A DNA stretch of 64,000 bases from Defluviicoccus sp046348835 (lineage in GTDB: Bacteria; Pseudomonadota; Alphaproteobacteria; Rhodospirillales; Defluviicoccaceae), in assembly GCA_046348835.1 (NCBI GenBank), contig JAXMDM010000002.1:434001-498000 (forward strand). Reading direction: 5' to 3'. Positions 56,895 through 64,000 of the stretch are shown piece after piece (position 1 is the first letter of the stretch; the number at the start of each line of letters is the position of its first letter). Position numbers and translations under genes: made by a program. Under the pieces are notes generated by a model. The model made no database searches. It was given only the letters and a program-made list of their open reading frames with translations, and was not told where the DNA came from.

Positions 56895-59800
56895 ATGATG
56901 AGCACACCCGCAGGTCACGATTCGCCTCCCGGCGGTAAGGTAACGCAGGCCCTGGCCGCCGGTCCGGACGGTGAGGTGCGGAAGCGATCACCGGTGGACG
57001 GTGTCCGGGAGGAGGCGGGAAAAGGCGTCGTCCGGCCCGCCCCCTTGCCGCCGAAGCCGCTGCCCGTCGACGATGAGGCGCTTCGCCGCCTGCTGGAGTT
57101 CCGCCACGATCGGCCGACCGACGTGCTCGGACCGCACGTCGCTCCCGATCGTCGGTCGGTGACCATCCGCGTGCTGTTGCCGCAGGCGACGACGGTGGCG
57201 GTGCGTCGGCTCGACGACCGTACCGAGCACCCGATGCCGTGCCGCGACGACGGACTGTTGGAGCTGGCCCTGCCGCTGGCGCCCGCGGCGGCGCCTTTCT
57301 CCTATGAGCTTCTCGTCGAGTCGGACGGTGTCCGGCGGGCCATCGCCGATCCGTACGTGTTTCCCCCGCGGGACCTGCCGGCGCGCGACATCCGCCGCTT
57401 CGAAGCCGGGCTCAACGCCCGGCTGTTCGAGTTCATGGGCGCACGTCCGACGGCGAAGGCGGGCGTGCGCGGCATCGAGTTCACCCTGTGGGCGCCTCAG
57501 GCGGAGCGGGTCAGCGTCGTCGGCTCGTTCAACGGCTGGGACGGCCGCTGCCATCCCATGGTGCGCCTGGCCGACGGCGGCATCTGGCGCCTGTTCGTGC
57601 CGGCGGCGAAGGAGGGCGACCTTTACAAGTACGAGATCCGCACCCGGCACGGCGCCCTCGTGCTGCGAACCGATCCCTTTGCCTTTCTCCGGGAGGGCCC
57701 ACCGGGATTCGCCGCCATCGTCGGCGATCCAGACTGGGCCTACCCGTGGCTGGACACGCCTTGGCGCGCCGGCCGTGCCGACGGGGGCCGGGAGCGCCCC
57801 ATCGCCGTCGCTCGCCTCGGCGGCGGCGAGGACGGGTCGAACCGCTTCGACCACCCCGGCGAGGAGGTGGCCCGCATCGCCCGGGCCGGCTACAGCCATG
57901 TGGAACTGGATGCGCCGGCGCTCGATCGCTGGCGCCGGTCCGGAGCCTTTGCCCCCGGCGACAGCCACGCCGCCTGCGACGACCTGAAGGAATTCATCGA
58001 CGGCTGCCATGCCCAGCGCATCGGCGTGGTGCTGCCGGCGTTGGGGCCGTGGCTGCCTGCTCCTGCCTCCGAGTTCACCTGGTTCGACGGCAGCCGGTTA
58101 TGGGAGCGGGCTGACACCGTGGACGATAGCGCCGCTCGCTACGACCTCGACCGCGGCGAGGTGCGGAGCCTGCTCCTGTCGCACGCGCTGTTTTGGATCG
58201 AGCGCTACCATGTGGACGCGCTTCGGGTCCTCCCGGAGATGCGGGAGCTGCTGGCGAAGCTGGCGGAGGTCGAGGCGGCTGCGTGGCAGGGGGTTCGCCT
58301 GATCGTCGCTCATGGGACGACAGGGACCCCGGGAGAAGAGGAGGTCGCCCAACCCGCGTCCCGCTCCGAGGTGGCCCGGCTGGTCAAGGCCACCCACGAC
58401 GATCCCTTCGCCCTTCTCGGCCCCTTGCCGGCTCGATCGGGACACGCGGTGGTGCGAGCGCTGCTCCCCAACGCGGAACAGGTGCACGTCGTCCTGCGCG
58501 ACCGCCCGGACGTGGCCTATGACCTCGCCCGTGTCGACCCGGCCGGATTGTGGGAGACGGCCGTGCCCACCGGTGCCGCCGTCGAGGAGGGGCAGCGGCT
58601 TACGGGGGCCGATTATCGCTATCACCTGAAGGAAGCGGCGCTGCCGCCGCGGATCTTGGCCGATCCCTATGGGTTCACCGACTTCATGGTCGGCGCGCTC
58701 GACCAGCACCTGTTCAACTCCGGCAATCATTATCGCATTTACGAGAAGCTGGGCGCCCACGCCCGCGTCCTCGACGGGATCGCCGGGGTGGGGTTTGCGG
58801 TGTGGGCGCCCAATGCCGCCGGGGTGAGCGTCGTCGGGCCGTTCAATGCCTGGGACGGGCGCAGCCACCAGATGAAGCGGCACGGCCTGTCGGGAATCTG
58901 GGAGCTTTTCGTCCCGGGCCTGGCCGAAGGCACCCTCTACAAGTTCGAGATCCGGGCGCCGAATGGCCACGTCTACCTCAAGGCCGATCCATACGCATTC
59001 TTCACCGAGGTGCCGCCGGCCAACGCCAGCATCGTCTATCAGCCGGAGCGTCGGTATCAGTGGGGGGACGAGGCGTGGATGCAGGCCCGCGCCCACGCCG
59101 ACACCTGGTCGCAGCCGATCGCCATGTACGAGGTTCACCTGGGCTCATGGGCGAGAGAGGGCCATAACCAACACCTGTCCTACCGCGCCCTCGCCGATCG
59201 CCTCGTCGCCTACGCGGCCGAGATGGGGTTCACCCATATCGAACTGCTGCCGGTGGCGGAGCATCCGTTCGAGCCCTCGTGGGGCTATCAGGTGACCAAC
59301 TACTATGCCCCCTCGGCCCGGTTCGGCCGGCCGGAGGACCTGATGTACCTGGTGGATCGATGCCACCGGAAGGGCATCGGGGTGATCCTCGACTGGGTAC
59401 CGGGACATTTCCCCAAGGATGCGTTCGCGCTCGCCTGGTTCGACGGCAGCCACCTCTACGAGCATTCCGATCCGCGGCAGGGCGAGCATCGCGACTGGGG
59501 TACGCTGATCTTCAATTACGGTCGGCACGAGGTGGAAAACTTCCTCATCGCCAATGCCCTGTTCTGGCTGGAGCACTACCATTTCGACGGGCTGCGCGTC
59601 GATGCCGTCGCCTCGATGCTCTATCTCGACTATTCGCGCCCCAATCCCGGCGACTGGATTCCCAATCGCTACGGCGGCCGCGAGAACCTGGAGGCGATCG
59701 AGTTCCTGAAGCACACCAACGCCATCGTCCACGAGCGATTCCCGGGGGTGATGATGATCGCCGAGGAGTCCACCTCCTGGCCGCGGGTATCGGGGCCGAC

Positions 59801-60620
59801 CGATCAGGGCGGACTGGGGTTCGGTTTCAAGTGGAACATGGGCTGGATGCACGACACCCTGGCCTATTTCGCCACCCCCGCCGCGGAACGGCGCAACCAT
59901 CATCACAAGCTCACCTTCGGTATCGTCTACGCGTTCGACGAAAACTTCGTCCTGTCGCTATCTCACGACGAGGTGGTGCACCTGAAGGGATCGCTGTGGG
60001 CGAAGATGGCCGGGGCGAGCGATCGGGAAAAGTTCGCCAACCTCCGCCTGCTGTTGCTTTTGATGTATGCCCACCCGGGCAAGAAGCTGCTGTTCATGGG
60101 CGGCGAGTTCGCCCAGCGGGGCGAGTGGAACCATGCCTGCGGCCTCGACTGGGCCCTTTTGAGCGAGCCGGCGCACCGTCAGACGCAGGCGTTCGTTGCC
60201 ACCCTCAACCACCTCTACCGGTCCGAGCCGGCCTTCTTCGAAGCCGACTTCCACCCTTCCGGGTTCGAATGGCTGGAGGTGGACAACGCCGAGGAGAGCA
60301 TCGTGGCGTTCCAGCGCCGCGCCGCCGATCCGCGCGACGCGCTTCTCTTCGTCTTCAACCTGTCCGATGTGTCGCGGCCGGCGCACCGGTTCGGGGTTCC
60401 TTACCCGGTCTCCTATGAGGTGTTGTTCGACAGCAACGATGCCCGCTTCGGCGGCTCCGAGACCCTCACTCGGGTCGGCGCGGTCATTCCCTCCGAGCGG
60501 GTGTGGGCGCACGGTCGGCAGACGTCGCTGTCGCTCAGGCTGCCGGCGCAGACCGGCGTCGTCCTCAGGCCGGCTCCGCCCGAACTCGGCGGCAGCTTCA
60601 GCCGCCGAGGGGGAGGGTGA
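56895..60620 (+). CDS. glgB: Tandem 1,4-alpha-glucan branching enzyme: degenerate GlgB unit fused to a complete GlgB
   Basis: 1241 residues, against ~730 for normal GlgB. Residues ~60-480 are a first GlgB-like unit: N1 domain (VLGPHVAPDRRSVTIRVLLP), CBM48 (GIEFTLWAPQAERVSVVGSF) and a shortened barrel. In that barrel WIERYHVDALRVLPEM replaces the active HYHFDGLRVDAV, so the nucleophile Asp is Leu (about residue 446); it stops before the acid/base region. Residues ~490-1241 are a complete GlgB: N1, CBM48, barrel with nucleophile Asp (about 903) in GLRVDAVASM, Glu (about 957) in MIAEESTSW, SHDEVVHLKGS and a C-terminal beta domain. A GGAGGG ribosome site lies five bases before the ATG. The 3' end overlaps treY by 23 bases, convergently. 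Confidence 0.92.
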   Translation: MMSTPAGHDSPPGGKVTQALAAGPDGEVRKRSPVDGVREEAGKGVVRPAPLPPKPLPVDDEALRRLLEFRHDRPTDVLGPHVAPDRRSVTIRVLLPQATTVAVRRLDDRTEHPMPCRDDGLLELALPLAPAAAPFSYELLVESDGVRRAIADPYVFPPRDLPARDIRRFEAGLNARLFEFMGARPTAKAGVRGIEFTLWAPQAERVSVVGSFNGWDGRCHPMVRLADGGIWRLFVPAAKEGDLYKYEIRTRHGALVLRTDPFAFLREGPPGFAAIVGDPDWAYPWLDTPWRAGRADGGRERPIAVARLGGGEDGSNRFDHPGEEVARIARAGYSHVELDAPALDRWRRSGAFAPGDSHAACDDLKEFIDGCHAQRIGVVLPALGPWLPAPASEFTWFDGSRLWERADTVDDSAARYDLDRGEVRSLLLSHALFWIERYHVDALRVLPEMRELLAKLAEVEAAAWQGVRLIVAHGTTGTPGEEEVAQPASRSEVARLVKATHDDPFALLGPLPARSGHAVVRALLPNAEQVHVVLRDRPDVAYDLARVDPAGLWETAVPTGAAVEEGQRLTGADYRYHLKEAALPPRILADPYGFTDFMVGALDQHLFNSGNHYRIYEKLGAHARVLDGIAGVGFAVWAPNAAGVSVVGPFNAWDGRSHQMKRHGLSGIWELFVPGLAEGTLYKFEIRAPNGHVYLKADPYAFFTEVPPANASIVYQPERRYQWGDEAWMQARAHADTWSQPIAMYEVHLGSWAREGHNQHLSYRALADRLVAYAAEMGFTHIELLPVAEHPFEPSWGYQVTNYYAPSARFGRPEDLMYLVDRCHRKGIGVILDWVPGHFPKDAFALAWFDGSHLYEHSDPRQGEHRDWGTLIFNYGRHEVENFLIANALFWLEHYHFDGLRVDAVASMLYLDYSRPNPGDWIPNRYGGRENLEAIEFLKHTNAIVHERFPGVMMIAEESTSWPRVSGPTDQGGLGFGFKWNMGWMHDTLAYFATPAAERRNHHHKLTFGIVYAFDENFVLSLSHDEVVHLKGSLWAKMAGASDREKFANLRLLLLLMYAHPGKKLLFMGGEFAQRGEWNHACGLDWALLSEPAHRQTQAFVATLNHLYRSEPAFFEADFHPSGFEWLEVDNAEESIVAFQRRAADPRDALLFVFNLSDVSRPAHRFGVPYPVSYEVLFDSNDARFGGSETLTRVGAVIPSERVWAHGRQTSLSLRLPAQTGVVLRPAPPELGGSFSRRGGG

Positions 60621-63549
60621 CGACGGCGACCGGGAGGTCGCGGAACAGGTCAGCCGCCGGGAGGCGGAGGCCGCTGCCGATGGGCCGTGCGGTCGTTTGG
60701 ATGGCTTCGCCGGTGAGGACATGGCGGCCGCCGCTCTGGCCGAGGGGCTTCGGCAGGATGACCCGGGTATCGCCCCAGGCGTGGCTCCCCACCGGCCAGC
60801 TCCCGGGTGTGGCCAGGTAGGTGGTCAACCGCGGCACCGCGACGACGATGCACTCGACGCGGTTACGGCGGGCGAAGGCGAAGATATGGTCGGCGGCGCT
60901 GCCGCGGACGGTGAGATGGCTGTACCGTCCGGCGGAGAACAGCTCCGGATGCTGGCGGCGCAGCGCCAGGAGGCGCCAGACGACATACATCTTGATCGCC
61001 CCGTCCTGCCAGCGGTCGAGGAGCGCCCGGGCCGACGCCGCGGCAGCGCCGGCGCCGGCGGCAACGGGTTCGGCAAAGGTTTCGCGGATCTCAGCCAGCA
61101 TACGCCGCCGAAGTTGGTAATCCACCGGACGGCGGTTATCGGGGTCGACAAGGCTGAGATCCCACAGCTCGCAGCCCTGATAGATGTCCGGAACGCCGGG
61201 CAGGGTCAGCTTGAGGATGGTCTGAGCCAAGCCGTTCACCGCCCCCGGCTGTTCGACGGCGGCGTGGAAGGCGCGGAAGTCGGTGAGGAACGGGTTTGTC
61301 TGGCCGATCGTCAGCGCCTTACCGACGAAGTTGGCGAAGGCTTCTTCGTAGGGTGCATTGGGCGCGGTCCAGGATGAATTGACCTTGGCCTCGCGGACGG
61401 CCTTGGTGATGTAGGCCACCACCCGATCGCGGAACCCGGCAACGATGCCGGCATCGAGGTCGCCTTCGCCGCTGCACTCCAGCGGCCAGGCCCCGATCAT
61501 GGTCTGATAAAAGAGGTACTCGTCGTTCGCCGTCGGTGTGGGGCCATTCTCGACGCTCGTCTTGAACCTCGCGTTCAGGGTCGCCCAGCGCTGCACCCGG
61601 GCGGCCCATTCCTCGGCCCGCTCCGACAGCACGTTGATGCGGGCGCGGCAGTCCTCGCCGCGCTTGGTGTCGTGGGTGGCCGACGCCAGCATCGCCTGCG
61701 GCCAGACCCGGGCCTGCGCCTGGATGCCCTTATGACAGGCGGCGACCGACAACCCGAAACGGAGCGGGTCGCCGCCCACCTCGTTCAGCGAGACGAGGCG
61801 GTTGTAGCGATAGAACGCCGTATCCTCGACCCCCTTCGCCATCACCGGGCCGGTGTACTGTTGGAACTTCTGCGCCAGCCGCTGCACTTCGGCGCGCTTG
61901 AACGCGGGATGGCGGCCGCGCCCGAGGTCGGTGGTCAGCACGCCCTGTATGAAATCGAAGACGGTGTTGTCGTTCCTGAGGCTGCGCCGGCGGCCGCGGG
62001 CGATGGCCCAGTCCAGATCGCGCCGGTCCTCCGCATTGGCGCCGCGGCGGCTCACATAGGTGCGATACACGGGGAAGCAGGCGACGATCTCCCGCATCGC
62101 CTCGCGCAGCCCGACCAAGGTGTAGTCGCGGGTGACCCAGTTGGTTTCGGTGAGCTTGTTGAATTCGTTGGCCAGGACCCGCAGCTCGCTGGCCAGCTCC
62201 TGGTCCATTGCCAGGGTCTTGCACTGATAGACCATCTCCTCGAAGGGGATGCCGGCGCCGTAAAATTCCTGATAGCACCGATCGAGGTGTGCCTCGCCGG
62301 CAGGATCGACGAAGAGCGAATTGAGGCGGACCAGCGCGTCGTAGCCGGTGGTCCCGGCGATGGGCCAGCTCTCGCGCAGGCGCTCATGGGTGGCCAGGAT
62401 CTTTTCGACGACGATATAGAACGGATCGTCGCCGCTGGCCTGCCCGGAGGCGGCGCGAATCTCGCCGATGCGTTTCTGCAGGCGGACGAGGTATTGCTCG
62501 GGATCGAACAGGCCGTCGATGTGGTCGATGCGCAGGCCATGAAGCTTGCCTTCACCGATCAACCGGAACACCAAGCCGTGGGCCGCTTCGAAAACCTCGG
62601 GGACTTCGATGCGGATGCCGGCCAGCTCGTTGATCTGGAAGAAGCGGCGATAGTTGATCTCTTCCGCCGCCACCCGCCAGTAGGCGAGCCGCCAGGATTG
62701 CGCCTCCAGGATCCGGTGCAGACGATTAAAGCTGGCGATGTCGCCCGGACGGCCGTTGATCTCGATCAGCGCCGCGTCGATGGCGGCGGCCAACGGCGGG
62801 TTGGTCGCGACCAGGGCGGCGAGCTGGCTCTTCAGCCGGTCCGCCTTGGCGCGGCGCACCGCGCGCTGGCGCACCGCGCGGCCGCCGCGGGCGAGGTCGG
62901 TGAAGCCGGCGAGCAGCAGTTCGAATTCCACCAGGGTATTGCCGGGAAAGGTGGGATCGGCCTTTACCGGGGCATGGGCGACGGCGAGGATCTTGCCGTA
63001 CTGGGTGGGGGTGACCGGAAAGCGGTTGTCGAAATACCAGACGCTGAAGGTGCCGGTCTCCACGTCGAAGGCAAGCCGCAATTCCCCCGCCTGCAGGACC
63101 GTGCCGTAATGATCGCCGAGCGAAGGCACCAGGACCTTGCCGTGCAACTCGATCTTGGCCGGGGACCAATCGATGTCGAAGTAGTGGGCGAACCGAGACT
63201 CCTCGCCCCATTCCAGGACGTCGAGCCACCACGGCGTGTCGGCCTTGCCGATGCCCATGTGATTGGGGACAAAATCGAGGATCTGTCCCATCCGGTGGCG
63301 GGCCAGTGCGGCGGCGAGGGAGTCGAAGCTGGCGGCGTCGCCCACCTCGGGATTGAAGGTGTTGTGGTCGGTGATGTCGTAGCCGTGGCTGCTGCCGGGA
63401 CGTGCCTTGAGGTAGGGCGAGGCGTAGAGATGGCTGATCCCCAGGTCGGCGAGGTAGGGGACGATCACCTCGACATCGGCGAAGCCGAAGTGGGGGCCGA
63501 ACTGGACCCGGTAGGTGGCCCGCGGCGGCGATGACACCGCGGCCGTCAT
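60598..63549 (-). CDS. treY: Maltooligosyl trehalose synthase TreY
   Basis: The product converts the reducing-end glucose of a maltooligosaccharide to an alpha,alpha-1,1 linkage, making maltooligosyl trehalose. It is a 983-residue GH13 protein. Family segments are ATYRVQFGPHFGFADVEVIVPYLADLGISHLYASP (seen as TYRVQFGPHFGFAD), GYDITDHNTFNPE, DFVPNHMGIG, the nucleophile region LHGLRIDHIDGLFDP, and ATHDTKRGEDCRARI. The ATG at 63549 overlaps the treZ stop (ATGA). Its 3' end overlaps the convergent tandem glgB gene. Confidence 0.95.
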   Translation of the reverse strand: MTAAVSSPPRATYRVQFGPHFGFADVEVIVPYLADLGISHLYASPYLKARPGSSHGYDITDHNTFNPEVGDAASFDSLAAALARHRMGQILDFVPNHMGIGKADTPWWLDVLEWGEESRFAHYFDIDWSPAKIELHGKVLVPSLGDHYGTVLQAGELRLAFDVETGTFSVWYFDNRFPVTPTQYGKILAVAHAPVKADPTFPGNTLVEFELLLAGFTDLARGGRAVRQRAVRRAKADRLKSQLAALVATNPPLAAAIDAALIEINGRPGDIASFNRLHRILEAQSWRLAYWRVAAEEINYRRFFQINELAGIRIEVPEVFEAAHGLVFRLIGEGKLHGLRIDHIDGLFDPEQYLVRLQKRIGEIRAASGQASGDDPFYIVVEKILATHERLRESWPIAGTTGYDALVRLNSLFVDPAGEAHLDRCYQEFYGAGIPFEEMVYQCKTLAMDQELASELRVLANEFNKLTETNWVTRDYTLVGLREAMREIVACFPVYRTYVSRRGANAEDRRDLDWAIARGRRRSLRNDNTVFDFIQGVLTTDLGRGRHPAFKRAEVQRLAQKFQQYTGPVMAKGVEDTAFYRYNRLVSLNEVGGDPLRFGLSVAACHKGIQAQARVWPQAMLASATHDTKRGEDCRARINVLSERAEEWAARVQRWATLNARFKTSVENGPTPTANDEYLFYQTMIGAWPLECSGEGDLDAGIVAGFRDRVVAYITKAVREAKVNSSWTAPNAPYEEAFANFVGKALTIGQTNPFLTDFRAFHAAVEQPGAVNGLAQTILKLTLPGVPDIYQGCELWDLSLVDPDNRRPVDYQLRRRMLAEIRETFAEPVAAGAGAAAASARALLDRWQDGAIKMYVVWRLLALRRQHPELFSAGRYSHLTVRGSAADHIFAFARRNRVECIVVAVPRLTTYLATPGSWPVGSHAWGDTRVILPKPLGQSGGRHVLTGEAIQTTARPIGSGLRLPAADLFRDLPVAVVTLPLGG

Positions 63550-64000
63550 CGGCCGCTCTCCCCGGCCATCGACAGGGACCAGCGGACGGTCCAGGGATCG
63601 CCCGCGGCGCCCGGGGTCGCGTAGAGAAGGTCGCCTGGGGGAGGCGCCAGATCGCCTGCCAAGCGATGGTCGCCCAGGTTGGCGAGCAGGGACAGCTGCC
63701 CGCCCCCGGCGAGTTCCCATTCGACGGCAATGCCCCGCTCGCCCAAGAGTGTCCGCTGGGCCCCCCTGGCGCTCATTCCGGCGAGGTGAGGGACGATGGA
63801 CCGCCGGCGGATGGTGAGCAGCTCGCGCACCAGGGCGAGCACCTCGGCGTGCGGCGGCACGTCCCGCTTCCGCCAATCGAGGCGGCTCGCCTCGCGGGTG
63901 GCGGCGAGGGTCGGATCGGGAATGCGCGCCTGGCCGGCGGGGGTGGCGAACTCGGGAAACCGGGCGAATTCCCGCCGCCGTCCGTCGCGCACGGAATCCG
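63546..64000 (-). CDS. treZ: Malto-oligosyltrehalose trehalohydrolase TreZ, C-terminal part (cut by window edge)
   Basis: The last ~150 residues of TreZ are present and the gene continues past the right edge. The product releases trehalose from maltooligosyl trehalose made by TreY. The diagnostic block VRDGRRREFARFPEFA and PDPTLAATREASRLDWRK are visible, followed by the C-terminal beta domain (IAVEWELAGGGQLSLLANL). The stop overlaps the treY ATG, so the pair is co-translated. Confidence 0.93.
   Translation of the reverse strand, partial: DSVRDGRRREFARFPEFATPAGQARIPDPTLAATREASRLDWRKRDVPPHAEVLALVRELLTIRRRSIVPHLAGMSARGAQRTLLGERGIAVEWELAGGGQLSLLANLGDHRLAGDLAPPPGDLLYATPGAAGDPWTVRWSLSMAGESGR

Overview
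The window is high-GC DNA that reads as an alphaproteobacterium, most likely in or near the Rhodospirillales. The evidence is the lptD-surA-pdxA-ksgA order, a MipZ-type ATPase (an alphaproteobacterial family), a UrtABCDE-urease block and frequent ATGA/GTGA/TTGA stop-start overlaps. The genus cannot be read from the sequence. I saw no rRNA, tRNA, CRISPR array, insertion sequence or prophage.

Layout. 1-5000 (minus): an outer-membrane biogenesis and housekeeping operon, lptD > surA > pdxA > ksgA (cut by the window edge). 5450-12077 (plus): a Tat-exported PhoX-type phosphatase, a small secreted unknown, a GH17-GT2 beta-glucan synthase and a Ca/Na antiporter. 12091-19192 (minus): amrB (Memo) > amrA (AMMECR1) > an orphan molybdopterin hydroxylase subunit > cysQ > sua5/tsaC > a GlcD-like FAD oxidase, with the radical SAM partner amrS divergent at 19314. 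20512-26544 (plus): quinone oxidoreductase, Hsp20, Lon, PepA and HolC. 26599-28226: a minus-strand MFS carrier, then a stretch with no protein gene that ends in a strong orphan terminator and is a candidate small RNA.

29148-43004 (plus) is the most unusual block: twelve closely spaced co-directional genes. They encode an AGE-like (alpha/alpha) barrel protein with extra end domains, a double DJ-1/PfpI protein, a benzoylformate-decarboxylase-like ThDP enzyme, four separate NTF2/SnoaL-fold proteins around a tautomerase, a GMC oxidoreductase, a VOC protein, a branching-enzyme-like GH13 protein and a cytoplasmic alpha-amylase. Together they look like a carbohydrate-linked small-molecule pathway that I cannot match to any described one.

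43001-56510 (minus): urtABCDE, ureD, a toxin-antitoxin pair, ureA, a palindromic repeat, ureB, ureC, ureE, ureF and ureG form a urea uptake and hydrolysis cluster. Downstream of ureG lies a single protein that fuses a ParA-like domain, a PilZ domain with intact c-di-GMP motifs and a MipZ-like ATPase. 56895-64000: a tandem glycogen branching enzyme, whose first half is a catalytically dead copy, faces treZ-treY, which make trehalose from maltodextrin. The glucan theme (GH17-GT2, GH13, amylase, branching enzyme, TreYZ) recurs and suggests an organism with substantial storage-polysaccharide turnover.
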